Assembly (NCBI GenBank): GCA_006738865.1
Contig: AP019701.1
Coordinates: forward strand, 2,476,001 to 2,540,000
Reading direction: 5' to 3'
DNA length: 64,000 nt
Source: Allostella sp. ATCC 35155
GTDB lineage: Bacteria; Pseudomonadota; Alphaproteobacteria; ATCC43930; Allostellaceae
The notes beneath the pieces are model-generated. The model searched no databases. It saw only the letters and a list, made by a program, of their open reading frames with translations, and was not told the DNA's origin. Made by a program: the position numbers and the translations under genes. Below, piece by piece: positions 23,577 to 31,952 of this stretch (positions within the stretch are counted from its first letter, which is position 1; the number at the start of each line of letters is the position of its first letter).

Positions 23577-24643
23577 GCGACCTCGCCCTGGAGCCGAGGG
23601 CCAATCCCTGGCTGCTCGGCCTCGGGCCGGCGGAGCGCGCGCTGCTCCGCGCCTGGCGCAGCGGACGGATGCCGCACGCTTGGCTGATCACCGGCCCGCG
23701 GGGCATCGGCAAGGCGACGCTGGCGCACCGGTTCGCGCGCTTCGTGCTGTCTGGAGGCGACGGAGAGCAGGGGTTCCTGGCCGCGTCGCCGGCGGAGGAT
23801 CTGCAGCAGGAATCCGCGGCGGCCCGCCAGATCGCGGCCGGCGGCCATCCGGACCTGCGCGTCGTCACGCGGAGCGTCGGCGACACCGGTCGGATGCGCC
23901 AGGAGATCGTGGTCGGCGACATTCGCGACCTCGGGCACTTCCTGCACCTGACGCCCGCCGCCGGGGGTTGGCGGGTCGCGATCATCGATCCGGCCGACGA
24001 TCTCAACCGCAACGCCGCCAACGCGCTCCTGAAGGTGCTGGAGGAGCCGCCGGCCAATGCGCTCCTGTTCCTCACCGCGCACAGTCCCGGGCGGCTCTTG
24101 CCGACGATCCGCTCGCGCTGCCGGCGCCTGGGGCTGGAGCCGCTGGCGCCAGACCTCGTGGCCGAGGGGCTGCAGCGCCTGCGTCCCGGCATCGCCCCCG
24201 ACGTCACGGCGACGCTGGTGCAGCTCGCCGAGGGCTCGATCGGCCGTGCCGTCGCCCTCGCCGATCTCGACGGCGCCGCCGCCTACCGCGACTTGCTCGA
24301 CCTGCTGGGACAGTGGCCGAGCCTGGCGCTGCCGCCCGTCCTGGCCTGGGCCGACCGGTTCGGCAAGGGCGAGGGGGACGGCTTCGCGCTCGCCCGGGAA
24401 CTGGTCGCCGGCCTGCTCGCCCGCGTGGTCGCGATCGGTGCGGGCCGCGCCATGCCCGAGGCGACGCCGGGCGAACTGGCCGTCACACGGCGGCTGGCGG
24501 CCGGTGCTCGGCTTGATCGCTGGGTGGCGCTGTGGGAAAAGGTCAACGACCTGTTCGCGCGCGCCGACGGCCTCGACCTCGACCGCAAGCATGCCTTGCT
24601 GTCGTCCCTGCTGGCATTCGAGACGGTGGCGTCGGAGGGCTGA
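23573..24643 (+). CDS. holB: DNA polymerase III subunit delta prime
   Basis: A 356-residue clamp-loader subunit. The Walker A-like element is GPRGIGKATLAHRFARFVL (about residues 41-59). The zinc-module Cys residues are not evident. IIDPADDLNRNAANALLKVLEEPP is the highly conserved delta-prime Walker B and sensor region, and LLPTIRSRCRRL is the SRC motif. The C-terminal region is Ala/Leu-rich and variable. It assembles with tau and delta to load the beta sliding clamp. The ATG overlaps the tmk stop, and metG follows after 54 bp. Confidence 0.93.
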   Translation: MSDLALEPRANPWLLGLGPAERALLRAWRSGRMPHAWLITGPRGIGKATLAHRFARFVLSGGDGEQGFLAASPAEDLQQESAAARQIAAGGHPDLRVVTRSVGDTGRMRQEIVVGDIRDLGHFLHLTPAAGGWRVAIIDPADDLNRNAANALLKVLEEPPANALLFLTAHSPGRLLPTIRSRCRRLGLEPLAPDLVAEGLQRLRPGIAPDVTATLVQLAEGSIGRAVALADLDGAAAYRDLLDLLGQWPSLALPPVLAWADRFGKGEGDGFALARELVAGLLARVVAIGAGRAMPEATPGELAVTRRLAAGARLDRWVALWEKVNDLFARADGLDLDRKHALLSSLLAFETVASEG

Positions 24644-24697
24644 GACGCCCGCCGGCCCCGACCAGTCCCGCGCGCGGGCCATTCGAGGAGTTCCGAG

Positions 24698-26236
24698 ATG
24701 TCCACGGGGACGCCGTACTACATCACGACGCCCATCTATTACGTCAACGACCAGCCCCATATCGGGCATGCCTACACGACGCTCGCCTGCGACGTGCTCG
24801 CCCGGTTCATGCGGCTGGACGGGCGCCGGGTGCATTTCCTGACCGGTACGGACGAGCACGGCCAGAAGGTGGAGAAGTCGGCGCGCGCCGCCGGCGTCGA
24901 TCCGCTGGAGTTCTGCGACCGCGTCTCCCAGAATTTCCGCGATCTCGCCGTCGCGATGAACTTCTCGAACGACGACTTCATCCGCACCACCGAGCCCCGG
25001 CACATCGCATCCGTCCAGGCGATCTGGAACGAACTGAAGGAGCGGGGGCAGATCTACCTCGGCAGCTATGCCGGCTGGTACTCGGTGCGCGACGAGGCGT
25101 TCTATGCCGAGGGCGAGCTGGTCGACGGCAAGGCCCCGACCGGCGCCGATGTCGAGTGGGTCGAAGAGCCGAGCTACTTCTTCCGGCTGTCCGCCTGGCA
25201 GCAGCCGCTGCTCGAATTCTATGCCGCCAACCCGGACTTCATCGCGCCCGAAAGCCGACGCAACGAGGTCGTCAGCTTCGTGCGCTCGGGCCTGCACGAC
25301 CTCTCCGTTTCGCGCACCAGCTTCGCCTGGGGCGTGCCGGTGCCGGACGACCCGGACCACATCATGTATGTCTGGCTCGACGCGCTGACCAACTACATCA
25401 CGGCCGTCGGCTATCCCGACACCGGCTCGGAGGATTTCCGGACCTTCTGGCCGGCCTCGCTGCACATGGTCGGCAAGGACATCCTGCGGTTCCATGCCGT
25501 CTACTGGCCGGCCTTCCTGATGGCGGCCGGACTGCAGCCGCCGCAGCGCGTCTTCGCCCATGGCTGGTGGACGATCGAAGGCCAGAAGATGTCGAAATCG
25601 CTAGGCAACGTCGTCAACCCGCGCGACCTCATCGACCGCTACGGCCTGGATCCGGTGCGCTATTTCCTGCTGCGCGAAGTGCCGTTCGGCAATGACGGCG
25701 ACTTCTCGGACCGGCAGATGGTGCACCGGCTGAACGGCGACCTCGCCAACGACTACGGCAACCTCGTGCAGCGCGTGCTGTCGATGGTGGCGAAGAACTG
25801 CGACGGTCGCACACCCCAGCCGGGACTGCTGGCGGCGGCGGACACGGCGCTTCTCGGCCGCACCGGCGCACTGTTGCCGACGGTGCGCGAACTGCTGCTG
25901 GAGCAGCAGTTCCATCGCGCGCTGGAAGCCGTCTGGGAGGTGGTCGGCGCCGCCAACCGCTATGTCGACGAGCAGGCGCCCTGGACCCTGCGCAAGACCG
26001 ACCCGCCGCGCATGGCGACGGTCCTCTACGTCCTGGCGGAGACGATCCGGCGGCTGGCGCTGCTGACGCAGCCCTTCATGCCGCAGGCCTCGGCCAAGAT
26101 CCTGGACCAGCTCGGCGTGCCGGACGACCGGCGCGGATTCGCCGACCTCGGCGCCGGATCGGCGCTGGTGGCCGGCACGCCGCTGCCGAAGCCCGAGGGC
26201 GTCTTTCCGCGTCACCTCGATCCCGCGGCGGCGTGA
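24698..26236 (+). CDS. metG: Methionyl-tRNA synthetase
   Basis: A 512-residue class I tRNA synthetase that charges initiator and elongator tRNA-Met. The HIGH motif is residues 21-24 and KMSKS is near 297 (GQKMSKSLGN). PIYYVNDQPHIGHAYTTLA and FLTGTDEHGQK are diagnostic of MetRS. No Cys-x-x-Cys zinc knuckle is visible in the connective region, and the C-terminal dimerisation extension is absent, so this is the short type common in alphaproteobacteria. The last bases of its TGA form TGATG with tatD. Confidence 0.95.
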   Translation: MSTGTPYYITTPIYYVNDQPHIGHAYTTLACDVLARFMRLDGRRVHFLTGTDEHGQKVEKSARAAGVDPLEFCDRVSQNFRDLAVAMNFSNDDFIRTTEPRHIASVQAIWNELKERGQIYLGSYAGWYSVRDEAFYAEGELVDGKAPTGADVEWVEEPSYFFRLSAWQQPLLEFYAANPDFIAPESRRNEVVSFVRSGLHDLSVSRTSFAWGVPVPDDPDHIMYVWLDALTNYITAVGYPDTGSEDFRTFWPASLHMVGKDILRFHAVYWPAFLMAAGLQPPQRVFAHGWWTIEGQKMSKSLGNVVNPRDLIDRYGLDPVRYFLLREVPFGNDGDFSDRQMVHRLNGDLANDYGNLVQRVLSMVAKNCDGRTPQPGLLAAADTALLGRTGALLPTVRELLLEQQFHRALEAVWEVVGAANRYVDEQAPWTLRKTDPPRMATVLYVLAETIRRLALLTQPFMPQASAKILDQLGVPDDRRGFADLGAGSALVAGTPLPKPEGVFPRHLDPAAA

Positions 26237-27027
26237 TGCTGGTCGACAGCCACTGCCATCTCGATTTCCCGGACTTCGCCGCCGAGCGCGCCGCGGTGCT
26301 GGCGCGCGCCCGCGCGGCCGGCGTCGGAACCATGCTGACGATCGGCACCAAGCTGACCGAGTTCGATCGGGTGCGGGCGATCGCCGAATCCGAGCCGGAC
26401 GTCTGGTGCTCGGTCGGCATCCATCCGCACGAGGCGGCGAGCGAACCCGATGTCGACACGGCCGAGTTGATGCGACTGGCCGACCATCCGCGCGTGGTGG
26501 CGATCGGCGAATGCGGGCTCGATTTCTTCTACGACCACAGCCCGCGCGATCGCCAGGAGGCGGTGTTCCGCGTCCATGCCGTGGCTGCACGGACGGCGGA
26601 CCTGCCGCTCATCGTCCACTCGCGGGACGCCGACGACGACATGATCCGGGTGCTGACCGAGGAGTCGGACGGCGGCCGGCTGCGCGGTGTGCTGCACTGC
26701 TTCTCGAGCGGCCGCAGGCTGGCGGAGGAGGCGGTCCGCCTCGGGTTCTACGTCTCCTTCTCGGGCATCCTCACCTTCAAGAAGGCCGAGGAGCTGCGCG
26801 AGATCGCCCGCGACCTGCCGGCCGACCGGCTGCTCGTCGAGACCGACGCGCCCTACCTGGCGCCGATTCCCCACCGCGGGAAGCGCAACGAGCCGGCCTT
26901 CGTCGGCCATACGGCGGCGCGCCTGGCCGAGGTCCGCGGCGTGAGTGCGGCCGAGATCGAGACGCTGACGACGGACAATTTCTTCCGGCTGTTCGACCGG
27001 GCGCGAAGGCCCGCAGCGGCGGCATGA
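26236..27027 (+). CDS. tatD: TatD family metal-dependent hydrolase/DNase
   Basis: A 263-residue TIM-barrel metallohydrolase of the TatD (YcfH) family. The first metal-binding motif is DSHCHLDF (residues 4-11). GIHPHE, AIGECGLDFFYDHSP, IVHSRDADDDM, GVLHCFSSG and the C-terminal VETDAPYLAP follow in family order. TatD proteins act as 3'-5' exonucleases in oxidative DNA damage or apoptosis-like degradation; the type without extra domains is seen here. The ATG at 26236 overlaps the metG stop by one base; a GTG at 26233 is also in frame but less likely. It overlaps the next gene by ATGA. Confidence 0.92.
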   Translation: MLVDSHCHLDFPDFAAERAAVLARARAAGVGTMLTIGTKLTEFDRVRAIAESEPDVWCSVGIHPHEAASEPDVDTAELMRLADHPRVVAIGECGLDFFYDHSPRDRQEAVFRVHAVAARTADLPLIVHSRDADDDMIRVLTEESDGGRLRGVLHCFSSGRRLAEEAVRLGFYVSFSGILTFKKAEELREIARDLPADRLLVETDAPYLAPIPHRGKRNEPAFVGHTAARLAEVRGVSAAEIETLTTDNFFRLFDRARRPAAAA

Positions 27028-27791
27028 AGGTCACGATGCTCGGCTGCGGCGGCTCGGGCGGCGTGCCGCTGGTCGGCGGTGTCTGGGGGCGCTGCGACCC
27101 GGCCGAGCCGCGCAACCGGCGCCGGCGCGTGTCGGTGCTGGTGGAGGAGGCGGGGACGGCCATCCTCGTCGACACTTCGCCGGACTTCCGCCAGCAGATG
27201 CTGGATGCCGACTGCCGGCGCCTCGATGCCGTGCTCTTCACCCATGCCCATGCCGACCATGTCCACGGGCTCGACGACCTCCGGTCGCTGAACCGGGTCA
27301 TGAAGACGGCGATTCCGGTCTATGCCGACGCGGCGACGCTGCGCGAACTGCGGACCCGCTTCGCCTATGCGTTCCGGGCACTGGAGGCGGGATCGCACTA
27401 CTACAAGCCGACGCTGGAAGCGACCGAGATCGCCGCCACGCCGTTCCGGGTCGGCGCGATCGAGGTCGTGCCGTTCGTCCAGGATCACGGCTACAGCCAG
27501 ACGCTGGGCTTCCGGTTCGGGCGCTTTGCGTACTCGACCGATGTCGTGCGCCTGGACGAAGCCGCCTTCGCCGCGCTCGAAGGCGTCGACACCTGGATCG
27601 TCGACTGCCTGCGCGACGAACCGCACCCGACCCATTCGCATCTGGAGCAGACCCTCGAATGGATCCGCCGCGTCGCTCCGCGCCGCGCGATCCTGACGCA
27701 TATGAGCGAATTGCTCGACTATCGCGACCTGGCGGGACGGCTGCCGCCCGGCGTCGAACCCGGATACGATGGCCTCGTGGTGTACCCATGA
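27024..27791 (+). CDS. MBL-fold phosphodiesterase/hydrolase (PhnP-like)
   Basis: A 255-residue metallo-beta-lactamase-fold hydrolase. LGCGGSGGVPLVGG opens the protein, then TSPDFRQQML and the dimetal motif FTHAHADHVHGLDD (His-x-His-x-Asp-His), YSTDVVRLDEAAF and a later HPTHSHLEQTLEW with further ligands. This is the PhnP/cyclic-phosphodiesterase subgroup that often follows tatD in alphaproteobacteria. No phosphonate operon is nearby, so the phosphonate function of PhnP should not be transferred. The ATG overlaps the tatD stop. Confidence 0.88.
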   Translation: MKVTMLGCGGSGGVPLVGGVWGRCDPAEPRNRRRRVSVLVEEAGTAILVDTSPDFRQQMLDADCRRLDAVLFTHAHADHVHGLDDLRSLNRVMKTAIPVYADAATLRELRTRFAYAFRALEAGSHYYKPTLEATEIAATPFRVGAIEVVPFVQDHGYSQTLGFRFGRFAYSTDVVRLDEAAFAALEGVDTWIVDCLRDEPHPTHSHLEQTLEWIRRVAPRRAILTHMSELLDYRDLAGRLPPGVEPGYDGLVVYP

Positions 27792-27796
27792 TTTCC

Positions 27797-27812
27797 CATA
27801 ATATACATTATG
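27797..27812. promoter_or_regulatory. AT-rich palindrome before mazG
   Basis: CATAAT (27797-27802), a 4-bp spacer and ATTATG (27807-27812) form a perfect inverted repeat in the 31-bp gap between the MBL-fold gene and mazG. It is the most AT-rich short stretch in the surrounding operon. It could be an operator, a -10-containing promoter element, or both. Confidence 0.4.
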
Positions 27813-27822
27813 CGATCTTCGG

Positions 27823-28638
27823 ATGAGTGAGCCCGGATACGAACCGGACGCGCGCGCCCTCGCCCGGCTGCTCGGCATCATGCGGCAGCTGCGCGATCCC
27901 GTCGCCGGCTGCGCCTGGGACACGGCCCAGACCTTCGCGACCATCGCGCCCTACACGATCGAGGAAGCCTACGAGGTCGCCGACGCCATCGAGCAGCAGG
28001 ATTTCGATGGGCTGCGGGACGAACTCGGCGACCTTCTGTTCCAGGTCGTCTTCCACGCCCGCATGGCCGAGGAACTCGGTCGCTTCGGCTTTGCCGCCGT
28101 CGCCGATGCGATCAGCGAAAAGATGATCCGCCGCCATCCGCACATCTTCGGCGACACACCCGACAGCGAGCGGCCGAGCTGGGAGGCGCTGAAGGCCGCC
28201 GAGCGCACGGCCAAGGCCGGTGCCCGACCCGCCAGCGTCCTCGACGGGGTGCCGTCGGCCCTGCCCGCCCTTGCCCGCGCCGACAAGCTGCAGCGGCGCG
28301 CGGCCCGCGTCGGCTTCGACTGGCCCGACGCCGACGCGGTGCTGCCGAAGATCGACGAGGAACTGGCCGAGGTCGCCGAGGCGCGCGTCGCTGCGCCGGA
28401 GCGGGTCGAGGAAGAGATCGGCGACCTGCTGTTCTCCGTCGCCAACCTCGCACGAAAACTCAATATCGACCCGGAAGTGGCTCTGAGAAAAGCGAATTCC
28501 AAGTTCGACCGCCGCTTTCGCAGGATCGAGTCCGCGCTTGCCGCAGACGATCGCCGGCCGGAGGATGCGACCCTGGCCGAGATGGAAGCCCTGTGGGTTG
28601 CGGGGAAGCGCGCAGACGGCTCGAAGATCGAACCCTAA
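27823..28638 (+). CDS. mazG: Nucleoside triphosphate pyrophosphohydrolase MazG
   Basis: A 271-residue house-cleaning enzyme that hydrolyses (d)NTPs to monophosphates and pyrophosphate. It has two MazG domains. The first contains WDTAQTFATIAPYTIEEAYE and ELGDLLFQVVFHARMAEE (the ExxE...ExxD magnesium site), and the second contains DEELAEVAEARVAAPERVEEEIGDLLFSVANLARK. FGD and SWEALKAAER are also typical. The start at 27823 gives the usual N-terminus, but no clear ribosome site precedes it. The gap upstream holds a palindrome. Confidence 0.94.
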   Translation: MSEPGYEPDARALARLLGIMRQLRDPVAGCAWDTAQTFATIAPYTIEEAYEVADAIEQQDFDGLRDELGDLLFQVVFHARMAEELGRFGFAAVADAISEKMIRRHPHIFGDTPDSERPSWEALKAAERTAKAGARPASVLDGVPSALPALARADKLQRRAARVGFDWPDADAVLPKIDEELAEVAEARVAAPERVEEEIGDLLFSVANLARKLNIDPEVALRKANSKFDRRFRRIESALAADDRRPEDATLAEMEALWVAGKRADGSKIEP

Positions 28639-28663
28639 GCCACGGAAAAAAGGAGAGAAATAG

Positions 28664-29431
28664 ATGATCGATGCCAAGACCATGACCGTGTTCGTCACGG
28701 GCGCCACCGCGGGCTTCGGACAGGCCACCGCGCGGCGTTTCGCGCAGGCTGGTGCAAAGATCGTGATCTCCGGCCGTCGGGCCGAGCGGCTCGAGGCGCT
28801 CAAGGCGGAACTGGGCGGCGCCCAGGTTCACACGGTGACGCTCGACGTGCGCGATCGCGCTGCCGTCGAGGCTGCGGTCGCCGCCCTGCCCGCCGAGTTC
28901 GCCGACATCGACGTGCTGGTGAACAATGCCGGCCTCGCCCTCGGCCTCGGCCCGGCCCAGACGGCCGATCTCGCCGACTGGGAGACGATGGTCGACACCA
29001 ACATCAAGGGGCTGATGTACTGCACCCGCGCCATCCTGCCCGGCATGGTCGAGCGCAATCGCGGCCACGTCATCAATCTCGGCTCGATGGCCGGCACCTA
29101 CCCCTATCCGGGCGCCAACGTCTACGGGGCGACCAAGGCCTTCGTCGCGCAGTTCTCGCTGAACCTGCGCGCCGACCTGCTGGGCTACAAGGTGCGTGTC
29201 ACCAGCGTCGAGCCGGGCCTTGCCGAGAGCGAGTTCTCGGAAGTCCGCTTCAAGGGCGACAAAGCGAAGGCCAAGGACGTCTACAAGGGCGTCCAGCCGA
29301 TGACGCCGGAGGACATCGCCGAGACGATCTTCTTCGCCGCGACCCTGCCCGCCCACGTCAACCTCAACCGCATCGAGATGATGCCGGTGATGCAGGCCTT
29401 CAGCCCGCTCTCGGTGAAGCGCGAGGGCTGA
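28664..29431 (+). CDS. ydfG: Short-chain dehydrogenase, YdfG-like 3-hydroxy acid dehydrogenase
   Basis: A 255-residue NADP-dependent short-chain reductase very close to E. coli YdfG, which oxidises L-allo-threonine and 3-hydroxy acids and reduces malonic semialdehyde. Cofactor binding is VTGATAGFGQ, with NNAG at 87-90 and catalytic Ser141, Tyr154 and Lys158 (YGATK). The ending FFAATLPAHVNLNRIEMMPVM is shared with YdfG. A strong AAGGAGAG site (about 28649-28656) selects the start at 28664 over an internal Met at 28682. It is the last gene of the rightward run, convergent with the inositol-phosphatase gene. Confidence 0.9.
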   Translation: MIDAKTMTVFVTGATAGFGQATARRFAQAGAKIVISGRRAERLEALKAELGGAQVHTVTLDVRDRAAVEAAVAALPAEFADIDVLVNNAGLALGLGPAQTADLADWETMVDTNIKGLMYCTRAILPGMVERNRGHVINLGSMAGTYPYPGANVYGATKAFVAQFSLNLRADLLGYKVRVTSVEPGLAESEFSEVRFKGDKAKAKDVYKGVQPMTPEDIAETIFFAATLPAHVNLNRIEMMPVMQAFSPLSVKREG

Positions 29432-29438
29432 GCCCGAC

Positions 29439-29457
29439 GCGGGTCGCTCAGACCCGC
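29439..29457. terminator. Weak hairpin between convergent genes
   Basis: GCGGGT (29439-29444) and ACCCGC (29452-29457) pair around a 7-nt loop, spanning the short gap and the stop codon of the leftward gene. The 6-bp stem without a T-run makes intrinsic termination uncertain. Confidence 0.35.
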
Positions 29458-30263
29458 TCTTCCGGCCGTCCGACCAGGACGCGGTGGATCGCCTCCCAGG
29501 AGTCCCGGTCGGGCGCCAGCAGGAGGCCGCCATCGACGTGGAACGGCCGATAGTCCGAGCCGTCGAGGCGGGCGCTGTAGCCGCCCGCCTCGCGGTGGAT
29601 CAGTTGCCCGGCGGCATGATCCCAGGGCATCAGGCGGTGGTAGAGCGAGAAGTGGCTCTGCGCGCGGGCGAGCGCGAGGTATTCCTGGCCGGCGCAGCGT
29701 AGCTGGAACACCGAGCCCACGCGCTCGGTGCGGCCGGCGATCTTGCGGATCAGCGGCCGCTTGCCGTAGCGGAAGCTGACCGCCCCGGACATGCTGGCGG
29801 GATCATGGGCCGGCGCGACCGCGAGGCGGCGCCCGTCGAGCCATGCCCCCGCGCCGCGCTCTGCCGTCACGGTCACCCCGGTCAGCGGATCGTGGATCCA
29901 GGAGGCGCGCGTCTCGCCACCATGGGCGAGCGACACCATCACCGCAAACAGCGGCAGGCCGGCCGCGAAGTTGGCCGTGCCGTCGACGGGATCGACGATC
30001 CAGGCCGGGGCGGCCTCCGTGATCCGTCCCAGGATGGCCGCGTCGCGCGCCACCGCCTCCTCGCCGACGACCACCGAGCCGGGCATCAGGTCGCCCAGCC
30101 GCGCCTCGAGCGCGCGCTCGGTCGCCTCGTCCGCGATGGTGACCAGATCGCCCGGCTTCTTCTCGCGGATGTCGTCGACGGCGAGCGTCCGGAAGCGCGG
30201 CACGATTTCCGCCGCCGCAACCTCCCGGATGATCTGCGCCACCCGGGCCATGTCGATCCTCAT
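29448..30263 (-). CDS. Inositol monophosphatase family protein
   Basis: A 271-residue magnesium-dependent phosphatase of the inositol monophosphatase superfamily. The metal motifs are VVGEEAVARD (Glu-Glu), WIVDPVDGTANFAAGLPLFAV (D-P-x-D-G-T) and the C-terminal PWDHAAGQLIHREAGG. Substrates in the family include inositol-1-phosphate, 3'-phosphoadenosine phosphates and histidinol phosphate, and the sequence does not separate these confidently. The ATG overlaps the stop of hflX by 4 bp. It is the last gene of the hfq-hflX unit. Confidence 0.88.
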   Translation of the reverse strand: MRIDMARVAQIIREVAAAEIVPRFRTLAVDDIREKKPGDLVTIADEATERALEARLGDLMPGSVVVGEEAVARDAAILGRITEAAPAWIVDPVDGTANFAAGLPLFAVMVSLAHGGETRASWIHDPLTGVTVTAERGAGAWLDGRRLAVAPAHDPASMSGAVSFRYGKRPLIRKIAGRTERVGSVFQLRCAGQEYLALARAQSHFSLYHRLMPWDHAAGQLIHREAGGYSARLDGSDYRPFHVDGGLLLAPDRDSWEAIHRVLVGRPEERV

Positions 30264-31537
30264 GTCACCGCCACCATGCGCAATGGGTGATGCCGCTGGC
30301 GGAAGCGCGCGACGTCGGCCGGATCGAGGCTGACCCGCAGGCGCGCCACCTCGCCCTCGTCCGTCCGCTCCACGACCTCGCCGTGGCTGTAGAGCCAGGC
30401 GATGGCGCCGCCGTCGCGCACATCGACCTCGAAATCATGCAGCGTCCGCGTCGCACCCAACCGCTGGTCAACGAGCGCCAGAAGCCCGTCCAGACCCTCG
30501 CCGGACACGGCCGAGAACGCGACCTGCCCCTCCTGCCGCTCGGCTTGGCGCACCTGGATCACCCGATCGGCCTCGTCGAGGAGGTCGATCTTGTTGTGCC
30601 CTTCGATCATCCGCACCGGCAGCGCGTCGGCCAGCCCGAGTTCGCCCAGCACCGCCTCGACATCGGCTTTCTGGGCGGCGGTGTCGGGATGGGAGACGTC
30701 GCGGACATGGATGATGAGATCGGCCGCCGTCACCTCTTCGAGAGTCGCCCGGAAGGCTGCGACGAGCGAGGTCGGCAGGTCGGAAATGAAGCCGACCGTG
30801 TCCGACAGGATGACCCGTCGCCCCGAAGGCAGCGCCAGCACCCGCATCGTCGGATCGAGCGTCGCGAACAGCAGGTCCTCCGCCATGACGCTGGCCCGCG
30901 TCAGGCGGTTGAAGAGCGTCGACTTGCCGGCGTTGGTGTAGCCGACCAGGGCGACCACCGGGTACGGCACCCGGCGCCGGGCCTCGCGGTGCAGGCCGCG
31001 GGTCCGCTTGGTGTCCTCGAGCTCGCGCTTCAGCTTGGCGATGCGCTCGCCGATCAGGCGGCGGTCGATCTCGAGCTGGCTCTCTCCCGGGCCGCCGAGG
31101 AAGCCGAAACCGCCACGCTGCCGTTCGAGATGGGTCCAGGACCGCACGAGCCGCGAGCGCTGGTAGGTCAAAGCAGCAAGCTCGACCTGCAGCCGCCCCT
31201 CATGGGTGCGGGCGCGCGCTCCGAAGATCTCCAGGATCAGGCCGGTGCGGTCGATGACCTTGCACTTCCAGGCCTTTTCCAGGTTGCGCTGCTGCACCGG
31301 CGTCACCGCGGCATCGACGATGACGACCTCGGCCGGCTCCTCCTCGGCGATGAGCTTGCCGATGCGCTCGACCGTGCCGGTCCCGAACAGGGTGCCGGGC
31401 CGCGGCTGGTCGAGGCGCACGACCTCGGCATGCGCGACCGTCATGTCGATCGCGGCGGTGAGACCGGCCGCTTCGGCCAGCCGTGCTTCCGGGCTGCGGA
31501 TATCGTCGCGACCGGCGCGCAGCGCCGGATGGAGCAC
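30260..31537 (-). CDS. hflX: GTPase HflX
   Basis: A 425-residue ribosome-associated GTPase that splits stalled or heat-stressed ribosomes. An N-terminal HflX domain contains VVIVDAAVTPVQQRNLEKA and DRTGLILEIFGARARTHEG. The G domain has G1 GYTNAGKSTLFNRL, a DPTMR switch, G3 SDTVGFI and NKID (G4). A short C-terminal domain follows. The start used is GTG 31537; upstream in frame there is an in-frame stop within hfq and no other ATG, GTG or TTG, so this start is well constrained. It follows hfq by 64 bp, the conserved hfq-hflX pair. Confidence 0.92.
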   Translation of the reverse strand: MLHPALRAGRDDIRSPEARLAEAAGLTAAIDMTVAHAEVVRLDQPRPGTLFGTGTVERIGKLIAEEEPAEVVIVDAAVTPVQQRNLEKAWKCKVIDRTGLILEIFGARARTHEGRLQVELAALTYQRSRLVRSWTHLERQRGGFGFLGGPGESQLEIDRRLIGERIAKLKRELEDTKRTRGLHREARRRVPYPVVALVGYTNAGKSTLFNRLTRASVMAEDLLFATLDPTMRVLALPSGRRVILSDTVGFISDLPTSLVAAFRATLEEVTAADLIIHVRDVSHPDTAAQKADVEAVLGELGLADALPVRMIEGHNKIDLLDEADRVIQVRQAERQEGQVAFSAVSGEGLDGLLALVDQRLGATRTLHDFEVDVRDGGAIAWLYSHGEVVERTDEGEVARLRVSLDPADVARFRQRHHPLRMVAVT

Positions 31538-31601
31538 ATAGGCCCGACCCGCGGCGGCGGCCGTGCCGTCGCCGCGGTCTTCGCCCGCGTCCGCAGGCGG
31601 C

Positions 31602-31853
31602 TCAGCTATCGGAGTCGTCCTTGCCCCCGTCGAAGAGCTGGATCGGTTGCGCCGGCATCACGGTGGAGATGGCGTGCTTGTAGACCAGCTGGGAGTGCGC
31701 ATCCCGCCGCAGCAGGACGCAGAAGTTGTCGAACCAGGTGATGATGCCCTGCAACTTCACCCCGTTCACGAGGAAGACGGTCACCGGCGTCTTGTTCTTG
31801 CGAACGTGGTTCAGGAATACATCCTGGACGTTCTGGTTCTTTTCCGACGACAT
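31602..31853 (-). CDS. hfq: RNA chaperone Hfq
   Basis: An 83-residue Sm-like hexameric RNA chaperone mediating small-RNA regulation. Sm1 ([21 protein letters not shown]) includes the proximal-face Gln8-type position, and the Sm2 motif is KHAIST preceded by [10 protein letters not shown]. The C-terminal tail (GGKDDSDS) is short and acidic, typical of alphaproteobacteria. An AGGA site precedes the ATG by 9 bp. Upstream lie a good promoter and a 41-nt leader with a hairpin and A-rich stretch. hflX follows on the same strand. Confidence 0.97.
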   Translation of the reverse strand: MSSEKNQNVQDVFLNHVRKNKTPVTVFLVNGVKLQGIITWFDNFCVLLRRDAHSQLVYKHAISTVMPAQPIQLFDGGKDDSDS

Positions 31854-31894
31854 AGTCGTTGATCCTGTTTCGTTGTTGGGGTCTTCTAAGACCC
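31854..31894 (-). promoter_or_regulatory. hfq 5' leader with hairpin and A-rich segment
   Basis: If transcription starts near 31894, the leader opens with GGGTCTT-AG-AAGACCC (31894-31879 region), which can fold on itself. AACAACGAAACA and the AGGA ribosome site follow before the ATG. The ARN-like A-rich stretch resembles distal-face Hfq sites, so autoregulation is conceivable. Confidence 0.4.
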
Positions 31895-31900
31895 GGGCGT

Positions 31901-31929
31901 GCTTTACCCGGCACGGCGGGTTGACGCAA
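31901..31929 (-). promoter_or_regulatory. sigma70-type promoter of hfq
   Basis: On the minus strand, TTGCGT (31929-31924), a 17-bp spacer and TAAAGC (31906-31901) are correctly spaced ahead of hfq. The predicted start near 31894 coincides with the first G of a leader hairpin. The promoter lies inside a larger inverted repeat (31908-31941). Confidence 0.5.
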
Positions 31930-31941
31930 GTACCGTGCCGG
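31908..31941. other. 9-bp inverted repeat downstream of HAD gene, overlapping hfq promoter
   Basis: CCGGCACGG (31908-31916) and CCGTGCCGG (31933-31941) are perfect complements with a 16-nt loop. The repeat could end transcription from the transaminase-phosphatase unit, though no T-run follows, or it could be an operator covering the hfq -35 region. Confidence 0.5.
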
Positions 31942-31952
31942 CTGTCCGGCAG

